The notes beneath the pieces were generated by a model that searched no databases, was not told the DNA's origin, and was given only the letters and a program-made list of their open reading frames with translations. Shown here in pieces: positions 7,146-13,324 of a stretch of 44,388 bases of DNA (the first letter of the stretch is position 1; each line of letters starts with the position of its first letter). A program made the translations under genes and the position numbers. This DNA comes from Desulfocucumis palustris (lineage in GTDB: Bacteria > Bacillota > Desulfotomaculia > Desulfotomaculales > Desulfocucumaceae), in the NCBI RefSeq assembly GCF_002933875.1, contig NZ_BFAV01000159.1, positions 1-44,388 of the forward strand, written 5' to 3'.

Positions 7146-7174
7146 TGCGACAGGGGACGGTTCCCGCTGTCGCA
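7146..7174 (+). repeat. Family 1 hairpin repeat, copy 4
   Basis: TGCGACAG, the GGGGACGG core, then CTGTCGCA. The ends are perfect eight-base complements. It differs from copy 3 (6102-6130) only between the core and the right arm (TTCCCG against TTATCG). Confidence 0.8.
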
Positions 7175-7230
7175 AAAAGCTATGGTTTGGTGTCTGACGG
7201 TCCGCGAACCCTGGGGGAAAACGACCTCCT

Positions 7231-7337
7231 GGGTTTTTATTTTTTTGCTGTTTTTTTCCGGATTTTCTCCACCACGCCGGCTGGGATGGCCCGGTCGTCC
7301 CCCGCCGCCCAGTGTACCGCAGAATGTTAATCATGCG
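7231..7337 (-). pseudogene. Decayed partial copy of the 3' end of the XRE regulator gene
   Basis: This stretch matches the 3' end of the XRE gene at about 8152-8290, including GGGTTTTTAT, the lysine/glutamine-rich end, CGCAGAATGTTAATCATGCG and the strand between. The copy lacks about 35 bases that lie between two CCGGTCG repeats in the intact gene, and it carries further small changes that break the frame. It has no start and no promoter, so it is a remnant of a duplication. The remaining bases of the 7041-7443 gap hold the family 1 repeat and two promoter-like sites. Confidence 0.8.
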
Positions 7338-7377
7338 GTCACTTTATTTATGACTCTTACATTATATCAGCAGGATA

Positions 7378-7406
7378 TTAAGCAGCGTTTAGGGATCTGG
7401 TATAAT
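7378..7406 (+). promoter_or_regulatory. Promoter of the retropepsin operon
   Basis: A perfect TATAAT at 7401-7406 with an extended TGG before it (TGGTATAAT) is preceded, with 17-base spacing, by TTAAGC, a weak -35. It lies 38 bases upstream of the first gene of the operon at 7444. Confidence 0.6.
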
Positions 7407-7443
7407 ACTGGCAATAGGATTTAACAGGAAGGAGGCGGGCAGG

Positions 7444-7689
7444 ATGAAATGGGGCGAAGTACGGAGACTCTACCCGAACCAGTACGTGCAGGTAAAAATA
7501 ATTAAATCTAACGTTGATGGGAACGTAGAAAAAGTTGAAGAGGTTGCCATCATTCGCAGCATATCCGATCCAAAGGAGGCCACCGCGGAACTCATGAAGA
7601 GCAGGGGGGACACATTGGTTTACCATACCCGTAACGAAAAGATGGAGTTGGAGATCCGGAACCATCCCGGTTTCAGGGGGATTATATGA
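7444..7689 (+). CDS. Small conserved-type hypothetical protein upstream of the retropepsin
   Basis: The 81-residue protein (MKWGEVRRLYPNQYVQVKII...) has a strand-rich start, a central charged region with KVEEVAIIRSISDPKEA and the C-terminal LVYHTRNEKMELEIRN. ATG 7444 follows GGAAGGAGG. Its last codons overlap the protease start by ATGA, so the two are translationally coupled. I do not recognise a named domain. The tight pairing suggests a partner or substrate of the protease (inference). Confidence 0.8.
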   Translation: MKWGEVRRLYPNQYVQVKIIKSNVDGNVEKVEEVAIIRSISDPKEATAELMKSRGDTLVYHTRNEKMELEIRNHPGFRGII

Positions 7690-8075
7690 GAATGGCGATT
7701 GATTTCCGCGACGGCTTATTGTTTACAAAGCTATTGCTAACCTATCAGGCTAAGACCGGTGTAATTAATAATGTGGTTGTTGACACCGGTGCCACACATT
7801 CGATTCTCTCGCCGGATTCCGTTCGGGAGTTGGGGGTGGAATATGATGACAACGACCGGATTGTCACCAGTGTTGGTGTGGGCGGCAAACAATATGCTTT
7901 CGTTAAGACGGTAGATAAGGTTGAATTTGGTCCGTTCAGGGTGAACGGATGTAATATTGATTTTAGTGTGATTGACCCAGCAGGCAGGGTTAACGGACTT
8001 TTGGGATTGGACTTGCTGTCCAGGGTAGGCGCCGTAATCGACCTTAAAAATTTGTTGCTCTACGAGAGTCAATAG
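7686..8075 (+). CDS. Retropepsin-like aspartic protease
   Basis: The 129-residue protein carries the aspartic protease motif VVDTGATHSILS (catalytic Asp near residue 32, in DTGA) and the second hydrophobic strand GLLGLDLLSRVGAVIDL, which matches the ILG/LLG motif of retropepsin-like families. Such proteins have one catalytic Asp per chain and act as dimers. No signal peptide or membrane segment is visible, so a cytoplasmic location is likely. The start is ATG 7686, overlapping the upstream stop; a second ATG lies two codons on. A strong terminator follows. The natural substrate is unknown. Confidence 0.88.
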   Translation: MRMAIDFRDGLLFTKLLLTYQAKTGVINNVVVDTGATHSILSPDSVRELGVEYDDNDRIVTSVGVGGKQYAFVKTVDKVEFGPFRVNGCNIDFSVIDPAGRVNGLLGLDLLSRVGAVIDLKNLLLYESQ

Positions 8076-8092
8076 GCAATAAACTGCTCATT

Positions 8093-8138
8093 GAGAGAGC
8101 CCCCGGAGGGAACGCACCTCTGGAGGCTCTCTCTTTTT
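8093..8138 (+). terminator. Terminator of the retropepsin operon
   Basis: GAGAGAGCC and GGCTCTCTC frame a second inner pairing of CCCGGAGG with CCTCTGG, and the whole is followed by TTTTTG. It lies 18 bases after the stop codon at 8075. Confidence 0.9.
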
Positions 8139-8155
8139 GTCAACCCCCGGGGTTT

Positions 8156-8749
8156 TTATCTTTTTTGCTGTTTTTTCCGGACTTCCTCCACCACGTCGGC
8201 GGGGATGGCCCGGTCGAACTGGATGGAGGCCCAGCCCTTCAGCCGGTCGTCCCCGGCTGCCCAGATGTCCCGCAGAATGTTAATCATGCGCTCAAGCTCC
8301 GGAGGGCCGGCACCGTCCCGGATCTTGTCAGCGGCAGCGGCGCCGGTCTCCGGTGCGGTGGTTTCGCCGAAGGGGGCTTTATTCTCGTTCAGAAAATACG
8401 GGGGGCCGTTTTGTCCGTTTTCATTCAGGGCCGTGCCGGGAACCGCCGCTTCATTCATTATGTTTATGACGGCCCGGAAGAAAGCCTGCTCGCCGAAACG
8501 GTCCTTCAGGCTTTTTAGAAGCTCATCGGGAGTGATGAACATTTCTCCCCGGCCGGTTTTTAACCACGTCTCATTTACACAGTAAATAAAATGAATCGAC
8601 TTTATTAAAGGCTCCGACGGATTTCTGGTGCCCGTTTCAATGCCGGCAATATGGCCCCGGTCCACACCCAGGGGCGCCGCGAAACGTGCCTGGGTAAGGT
8701 TGAGAACGGTTCTTAATTCTTTTAATCGAATACCGATTTCTGTTTTCAT
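8156..8749 (-). CDS. XRE-family transcriptional regulator
   Basis: The 197-residue protein has an N-terminal Cro/C1-type helix-turn-helix (residues about 7-65: IRLKELRTVLNLTQARFAAP, then GHIAGIETGTRNPSEPLIKSI and WLKTGRGEMF). A less conserved middle region (residues about 75-140) is rich in Asn, Gly and Ala, and a C-terminal helical part ends with KKQQKR. The domain binds palindromic operators as a dimer. It is transcribed away from the gene at 8955, and the 205-base intervening region contains a perfect 16-base palindrome. A broken copy of its 3' end lies at 7231-7337. Confidence 0.92.
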   Translation of the reverse strand: MKTEIGIRLKELRTVLNLTQARFAAPLGVDRGHIAGIETGTRNPSEPLIKSIHFIYCVNETWLKTGRGEMFITPDELLKSLKDRFGEQAFFRAVINIMNEAAVPGTALNENGQNGPPYFLNENKAPFGETTAPETGAAAADKIRDGAGPPELERMINILRDIWAAGDDRLKGWASIQFDRAIPADVVEEVRKKQQKR

Positions 8750-8790
8750 GGCCGTGTTGACTCCGTCTTTGACATATGAAACATTGTTTA

Positions 8791-8819
8791 TTGACAGTGT
8801 TGCATTGACGCACTATTAT
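8791..8819 (+). promoter_or_regulatory. Strong promoter of the 545-residue protein gene
   Basis: TTGACA (8791-8796) and TATTAT (8814-8819) are separated by exactly 17 bases, close to the sigma-A consensus. Transcripts would carry a leader of about 130 bases that includes the palindrome at 8915-8930. Confidence 0.65.
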
Positions 8820-8914
8820 ATATCCAGGGACTTCCACAGTTTGTATACAGTGGTTTTAGTAGATTTTATCAGAGAAAAAAGTGGGTGGCAATGGCAAGGA
8901 AATCTTAACTTTTG

Positions 8915-8930
8915 TTGCCGGCGCCGGCAA
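8915..8930. promoter_or_regulatory. Perfect 16-base palindrome, candidate operator or leader hairpin
   Basis: TTGCCGGCGCCGGCAA reads the same on both strands. It lies 24 bases upstream of the ATG at 8955 and downstream of the promoter at 8791. As DNA it could be an XRE operator; with no loop it is less favourable as an RNA hairpin. Its function is inferred. Confidence 0.5.
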
Positions 8931-8954
8931 AAGGTTAATGGGGGGATTAAGTTT

Positions 8955-10592
8955 ATGGGTGTCTATATAGGACTTGAGCTTATTCCGGAAGCTGTTTCCC
9001 GGACGGCCTGGGAAGACGCCTACAGGGAGACCCTGCTCCTGATAAATGCCTTTCCCTTCGTGCGCTTAAAATCGGAATCCATAGAGGGCCGGGAGGTGTT
9101 AACCTATGTCCGGGAACCGGAGTGCCATAGGGATGAGCCAGGCAAACGGCACTGGCACATTTGCGGCGATATTGTCAGCAAAAAAACAGGTGAGGGTTTT
9201 ATTCTTTATTATGACTTCGCCCGTTACCGTCCCGGGCCGTCCGGCTGGGAGCGGCGGAAAGGACGTCCCTCCGCCGGGGTTGCCGGGGATATTCTGGTGG
9301 AAATTGCCAATGAGGAAAATACCATTAGCATTTTTAATGGAAATACCCGGGGACATCCCTATCATATTTACGTTCTGGCCATTGCCATGCTGCTGGAAAC
9401 ACGTTTTGCCCCCCATGCGGCGGTAACCGGCGATATTACCTGCCGCCAGGCGGAAAGCGCCAAAGAATGGGCGGATGCGCTTCTTGAAAAGCCGGTGGAT
9501 ATTCCGGTCAGGGTGGACAAGGAGCGCCTTTATCAGCGATTGAGCAATTACTTCCGGGGAGTTGACCTGTTTTCTGTTTTTTTTAGACTATGCCTGGGAA
9601 GGCCTGAGGGTTTCGGAGTATTTCTACTGGCCAAAAATCCGCACATTTATAGGGAATGGTTAATGCGGGCGTTAAAGGGCTACTCGTCTCCAAGGGTATT
9701 GGGGGCAATTGATTTGATGATTGATTGGCTGAACTGCACCGGTGACCTGGCTGAACTGTGCCGGATGGCCTGCCTGGAGGAAAAAGGGCCTCTCTATGAC
9801 CCCCTGGAATTTGCCCCGGCCCTTTGCGGCACCTGGCTGCCCATATCTCCGGAGAAGTACGGGTTTATGAATATTTTTTCCCGCCCGGCTGAACTCCCGG
9901 AAACGGCACGCCGGCAGTTCGGCAATATCCTGCTGGATATTGGTTTTAAGGGCAGGAAAATAAATTGTTACCGGGAAAAGTCGGAAGTAATATCCGTTTT
10001 TAAAAAATTATTTCCGGAGCAAATTGACAGCCTGGGAAAAGCCGTCAATGATAGCATAGAAATAATTGAAGCCAGGCTGGCGGCATTTTCAGAACAGATC
10101 GGGCCGGTTTACTCAACAATCCATGCTCCGGACGGAGAGAGAAGCCAATTCATGGATGATTGTGATTTACTTCTTTACTATGACAATAATATTAAAATCA
10201 CGGAAAGGCAAAAGAAGAATCTTGAGCTGCTGGCCTATAAAGGTAAATTAATGCTGAGCCTGTTTCAGCATGACAGGGAACCCATTGAAGCTTTAAACCT
10301 CGGCAACCTGCAGCTTCTCGCAGGGGCGGTGTCCCAGCTGGGTTTGGCCCTGACGGAGGACGCCTGGGAGTGGATCAGGAAGGAAACCAATGAGGATGTT
10401 ATCCGGCTGCTGGTGGTTTTTAGCGCTTTTGAGCTGGTGTTTAAGACCTGTGACAATGTTTTGAGAGCCCTGCTGGAGAATAGAACTTTATGCAATAAAA
10501 TATTGCGGCTGATGGAGGATCCGGAGGCCATGGCCGGAGTCCGGGCCGATTTAAATAATAAACAAAGCGGGGACGGCCCGGAGTTGTCTTAA
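8955..10592 (+). CDS. Unrecognised 545-residue protein
   Basis: The start is ATG 8955 with GGGGGGA upstream; the open frame continues back to 8628 but overlaps the XRE gene and has no better start. No signal peptide or membrane segment is visible. Residues 1-200 form a strand-rich, aromatic region (VYIGLELIPEAVSRTAWEDA, then HWHICGDIVSKKTGEGFILYYDFARY and RGHPYHIYVLAIAMLLETRFAPHA). The remainder is helical, with GYSSPRVLGAIDLMIDWLN and a Leu-rich end. I recognise no family. It is single-copy here, divergent from an XRE regulator and convergent with a secreted Ig protein. Confidence 0.85.
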   Translation: MGVYIGLELIPEAVSRTAWEDAYRETLLLINAFPFVRLKSESIEGREVLTYVREPECHRDEPGKRHWHICGDIVSKKTGEGFILYYDFARYRPGPSGWERRKGRPSAGVAGDILVEIANEENTISIFNGNTRGHPYHIYVLAIAMLLETRFAPHAAVTGDITCRQAESAKEWADALLEKPVDIPVRVDKERLYQRLSNYFRGVDLFSVFFRLCLGRPEGFGVFLLAKNPHIYREWLMRALKGYSSPRVLGAIDLMIDWLNCTGDLAELCRMACLEEKGPLYDPLEFAPALCGTWLPISPEKYGFMNIFSRPAELPETARRQFGNILLDIGFKGRKINCYREKSEVISVFKKLFPEQIDSLGKAVNDSIEIIEARLAAFSEQIGPVYSTIHAPDGERSQFMDDCDLLLYYDNNIKITERQKKNLELLAYKGKLMLSLFQHDREPIEALNLGNLQLLAGAVSQLGLALTEDAWEWIRKETNEDVIRLLVVFSAFELVFKTCDNVLRALLENRTLCNKILRLMEDPEAMAGVRADLNNKQSGDGPELS

Positions 10593-10613
10593 CCATAACA
10601 CCTGGCCGTCCCC
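10569..10613. terminator. Inverted repeat with GGGGACGG core between convergent genes
   Basis: GGGGACGGCC (10569-10578) pairs with GGCCGTCCCC (10604-10613) across a loop that contains the stop codon of the gene ending at 10592. The core is that of repeat family 1. No clear T-run follows on either strand, so bidirectional termination is likely but not certain. Confidence 0.5.
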
Positions 10614-10633
10614 TCTATATTCGGTTATTTCCC

Positions 10634-12049
10634 TTAATAGACATTGATGCTCAGTGTCTTTTTCAGGCTGCCGAAGGTTACGGTTATTTTGGCGGTTCCC
10701 TTGGCCACTCCTTCCAGCACACCGTCATTAACTTTGCATATCTTGGTGTTGGAGGATTTTATGGTGGCGGTTTCGGTTACATCTTCCTTCTTTCCGTCCG
10801 AGTATACGGCTGTAACGGTGATGTCCGTGTCCTTTCCTTTTTTGATTTTCAGTGTCCCGGTATCAACTGTTATTTTTGACAGTTTAGGGTTAACCACCAC
10901 GGGAATCTCCAGGGTTCTATTGTTGTAGGTTACGGTGACCCTGGTTTCGCCTTTTCCCTTCGGAGTGGCCTTTCCTTTACTGCTTACGGTAACAATTTTT
11001 GTGTTTAATGACAAATAGGTGCATTTATCGGTAATTTTAGTCTTTTTGCCGTTATTATCTGTTATATAAACGTTGATTTGCACATCCTTGCCGTCCACTT
11101 CAAGGGCAAGATTTTCAGGGGTTACGGAGATATTTTCAAGGGGATTGCCGTTAGTACTGATATCCACGGGTATTTGCACTTCCTTGCCGCCATACCCGGC
11201 GGTGATAACCGCCTTTCCCTGCGCCACGCCAATTACTTTGCCTGAATCCACCACCGCCACTTCGGTATTGTTTGACTTCCAGGTTGTTAAATCAGTGACA
11301 TCTTCTATCACACCATCGTTCCGGGTGGCGGAAATATAGAACAGTTTGGAATCTCCGATTTTTATGGCGGCGCTATCGGGGTAGGCTTTTAATTCTTTTA
11401 TCCCCTTGCCGTCAGGAGTTACGTTTACGGTACAATAAGCAACCCTGTCCTGGTATTTGGCTGAAATTATGGTGGTTCCGGTTTGTTTGGCGGTAACTTC
11501 GCCATTAAGCACCGTGGCAAAGGCCTTAATGCTGCTGAACCACTCGGCGCCGGTGACAACACGGCTTGTTCCGTCATTATATTTGGCCGTGAGGGTTAAT
11601 GTGCCGGTGGCACCCTCCTGCAGTTCCAAAACCTCCGGTTCTATGGAAAGAGCAGCCAAGCCGTCTTTTTGTTTGACGACATCTATTAATACCGCTGCCG
11701 CCTTGCCGGAATAGGTAGCGTTAACAACCGCCGATCCCTGTGATATTCCTCTGACCGTCCCTTGCTCCACGGCTACCGTTGACGGCATGGAGCTGGCCCA
11801 TATAACGTCCGGATTGTTGAGTACTTCGGTGCTGTTGTCATTATAATGGGCGGTTACCACTATGTTGGCGGTATCCCCTATAAATAGGCTGAGGCTGCCG
11901 GGACTGGCGGAGATATATTCAAGGGTTTTGGCGGAGGAAGCGTTCAGTGATTGCAATGGCGAGGCGGATGCTATGCCGGCGGAGGATACGAATATAAGGC
12001 TGAGCAACAAAAGGGATAAAAATCTGATAAACTTTTTGTTTGTTTTCAT
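10634..12049 (-). CDS. Secreted Big_2-type Ig-repeat protein
   Basis: The 471-residue protein has a clear signal peptide (MKTNKKFIRFLSLLLLSLIF..., cleavage near ASA|SPL) and five Ig-like units of about 85 residues. Each carries the Big_2 pattern: ISxxPxxLxLxxGxT, a YNDGTxxDVT or YSDGKKEDVT turn, a WxSSN or IKSSN strand, and a GxVxGVAxGxAxITxxY strand. Start ATG 12049 follows GGGGAG; another ATG 15 bases upstream lacks one. No SLH, LPXTG or other anchor is visible, so it is either released or held by other proteins. It resembles the N-terminal part of the larger protein at 19708. Confidence 0.9.
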   Translation of the reverse strand: MKTNKKFIRFLSLLLLSLIFVSSAGIASASPLQSLNASSAKTLEYISASPGSLSLFIGDTANIVVTAHYNDNSTEVLNNPDVIWASSMPSTVAVEQGTVRGISQGSAVVNATYSGKAAAVLIDVVKQKDGLAALSIEPEVLELQEGATGTLTLTAKYNDGTSRVVTGAEWFSSIKAFATVLNGEVTAKQTGTTIISAKYQDRVAYCTVNVTPDGKGIKELKAYPDSAAIKIGDSKLFYISATRNDGVIEDVTDLTTWKSNNTEVAVVDSGKVIGVAQGKAVITAGYGGKEVQIPVDISTNGNPLENISVTPENLALEVDGKDVQINVYITDNNGKKTKITDKCTYLSLNTKIVTVSSKGKATPKGKGETRVTVTYNNRTLEIPVVVNPKLSKITVDTGTLKIKKGKDTDITVTAVYSDGKKEDVTETATIKSSNTKICKVNDGVLEGVAKGTAKITVTFGSLKKTLSINVY

Positions 12050-12080
12050 AATTGTTCTCCCCATTTATTTTTATTTTTAC

Positions 12081-12115
12081 AAGATTTACATATGTATTTA
12101 CATACTACATTAAGG
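12081..12115. promoter_or_regulatory. TTTACAT repeats upstream of the Ig-repeat gene
   Basis: TTTACATATGTATTTACATA contains two direct TTTACAT units and an ATACATATGTAAAT near-palindrome. It lies about 40-65 bases before the start at 12049. Similar TTTACA/TGTAAA sites occur at 23509-23530 and 29148-29162. A regulator binding site is an inference. Confidence 0.35.
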
Positions 12116-12330
12116 TAGATTATTCCTGCCTTTGAAAAAAGATTTAACCGGGATGGCCGGGCCGTGGTAGCCCGGGGGCGGTTCCAGCGCTGTCATCCGG
12201 CATTATCCCGGGGGTGTGCCGGCAAAAAAATTGGATTTGCAAAAATCGTCTAATAGGGGAACTAAAATTAAAAAAAATGGGTCTAATATAAATACATAAG
12301 TTTTAAAAGGAAGGCTAGCGAGGTTTGGAT

Positions 12331-12636
12331 ATGAAGTGGCAGTTGGGCGACGAGCTTGACAACCGTATAAAGCAATATGACGGTTGGCTGGATTTAATAG
12401 ACATTGAGGCCCCTGATGAGCAGGGTGTATTTGTGTTTGTTTCCGACGGTCTTGATGTTCGATACGTGGGCAGCGCGAAGGAAAGTCTGGACAAGGAAAT
12501 AAATGCTGCCGTCAATAATGGCAAATCCGGCGGCGCGTCCATGTATTCCTGGTATGTTACCCTTTCGTATAAAGATGCCGAAAGCTTGTCGGGTTCCTGG
12601 ATTGAAAAGTATCGGCCGGCTAATTGCAAAGGTTGA
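12331..12636 (+). CDS. Small GIY-YIG-like protein, probably without nuclease activity
   Basis: The 101-residue protein (start ATG 12331, GAGG seven bases upstream; TTG 12325 also possible) contains GVFVFVSDGLDVRYVGSAKESLDKEI, which resembles the GIY...YVG-A core of GIY-YIG nucleases. Its end, WIEKYRPANCKG, resembles the usual LIKKYKPxYN. The conserved Arg after the YVG strand and the catalytic Glu before the last helix appear to be replaced, so it may be an inactive relative. The match is remote, and a chance resemblance is not excluded. A bidirectional terminator follows. Confidence 0.7.
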   Translation: MKWQLGDELDNRIKQYDGWLDLIDIEAPDEQGVFVFVSDGLDVRYVGSAKESLDKEINAAVNNGKSGGASMYSWYVTLSYKDAESLSGSWIEKYRPANCKG

Positions 12637-12670
12637 CGGTTCCGTTTGCGGCGGTGCTGGTTTTTGCGTT

Positions 12671-12707
12671 AAAAAGGGGCTGACTGGTGAGTCGCCCCTT
12701 TTATTAT
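12671..12707. terminator. Bidirectional terminator between the GIY-YIG-like gene and the broken lipoprotein gene
   Basis: GGGGCTGAC (12676-12684) pairs with GTCGCCCC (12691-12698) with a short loop. A run of five T follows on the minus strand and TTTTATT follows on the plus strand. Confidence 0.85.
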
Positions 12708-12715
12708 GGCTTGCC

Positions 12716-12978
12716 TTATTGCTCCGTTGAAAAAGAAATAAGCACATCCCCGGCCGGTGAGACCTCCCCGGTCTTTTTGTCCTTTACCGCCCTGGCCTTG
12801 CTCCATTTGCCGTTGCTAAATCCGGTTATTCCCGGTTGCGCTTGCTCCAGCCGCTCGCCTCATCGGTTTTTGCCGCTTGATTTGTCCGGCCCGCTGCGGC
12901 TCCGGGACAGCCAAGCAGCAAACAGAGCGGTACCGCGAATAGCAGTTTTCCTTTCAGCCTAATGCCTCTAAAATTCAT
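12716..12978 (-). pseudogene. Frameshifted small lipoprotein gene
   Basis: ATG 12978, preceded by GGGGGGATT, opens a frame for a lipoprotein signal peptide (MNFRGIRLKGKLLFAVPLCL, then LLGCPG with the lipobox L-L-G-C), but it ends after 50 residues at 12826. A second frame, overlapping near 12840 and running to a stop at 12716, continues with QAQPGITGFSNGKWSKARAV and VSPAGDVLISFSTEQ. Joining the two by a single indel gives one lipoprotein of about 87 residues. The join lies in or near the Arg/Glu/Gln-rich stretch at 12835-12860. It is either a recent mutation or a sequencing error. Confidence 0.7.
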
Positions 12979-13047
12979 GTTTTAATCCCCCCGTATTTTG
13001 TCCGGCTCTATTTTGTCATATATCCCCAGGCTGCAAAATCACCCTAA

Positions 13048-13284
13048 ATTGATGATGGTGAAATAGAAGCAAAGATAATCAGCCAGGTAAAGAATGACTA
13101 TTGCGGTGTGCCGCCAAAATTTCAAATACGCACCCGGGAAATGTGCAAGAGCGGCTTCCTTTTTCCAAAACAAGGCAGAGTGCAGTACAGCGGGCGTTTT
13201 GCGGGCATTATTTTTAATGTAAAATTAAGACTAAACATGAAGGAAAATAGCGTTTTATGGAGTAATGAAGCTCAAATATTTTAA
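13048..13284 (+). pseudogene. Possible gene remnant: open frame without a usable start
   Basis: A stretch of 78 codons is open from just after a stop at 13045-13047 to TAA at 13282-13284. The translated text looks protein-like (KIISQVKNDYCGVPPKFQIR, KSGFLFPKQGRVQYSGRFAG), but there is no ATG with a ribosome binding site near its front. It may be the 3' end of a lost gene or chance. It overlaps the leader of the SLH protein gene. The rest of 12979-13324 shows nothing I can name. Confidence 0.3.
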
Positions 13285-13324
13285 TTATAAATATATTCTT
13301 TTAGTAAAAGAGGAACGGAGAAAT

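Noticed and set aside
8628..8954. 5' extension of the 545-residue protein frame
   Set aside because: The extension overlaps the XRE gene on the other strand, contains no ribosome binding site and passes through the promoter TTGACA-17-TATTAT. ATG 8955 has a good site.
12979..13324. Cyclic-di-GMP or other known riboswitch upstream of the SLH gene
   Set aside because: I looked for the conserved GEMM-type core and paired arms and found none; only short unconvincing hairpins occur.
13265..13324. 20-codon N-terminal extension of the SLH protein
   Set aside because: The extension lacks a ribosome binding site and puts charged residues ahead of a normal signal peptide. ATG 13325 with ACGGAG fits better.
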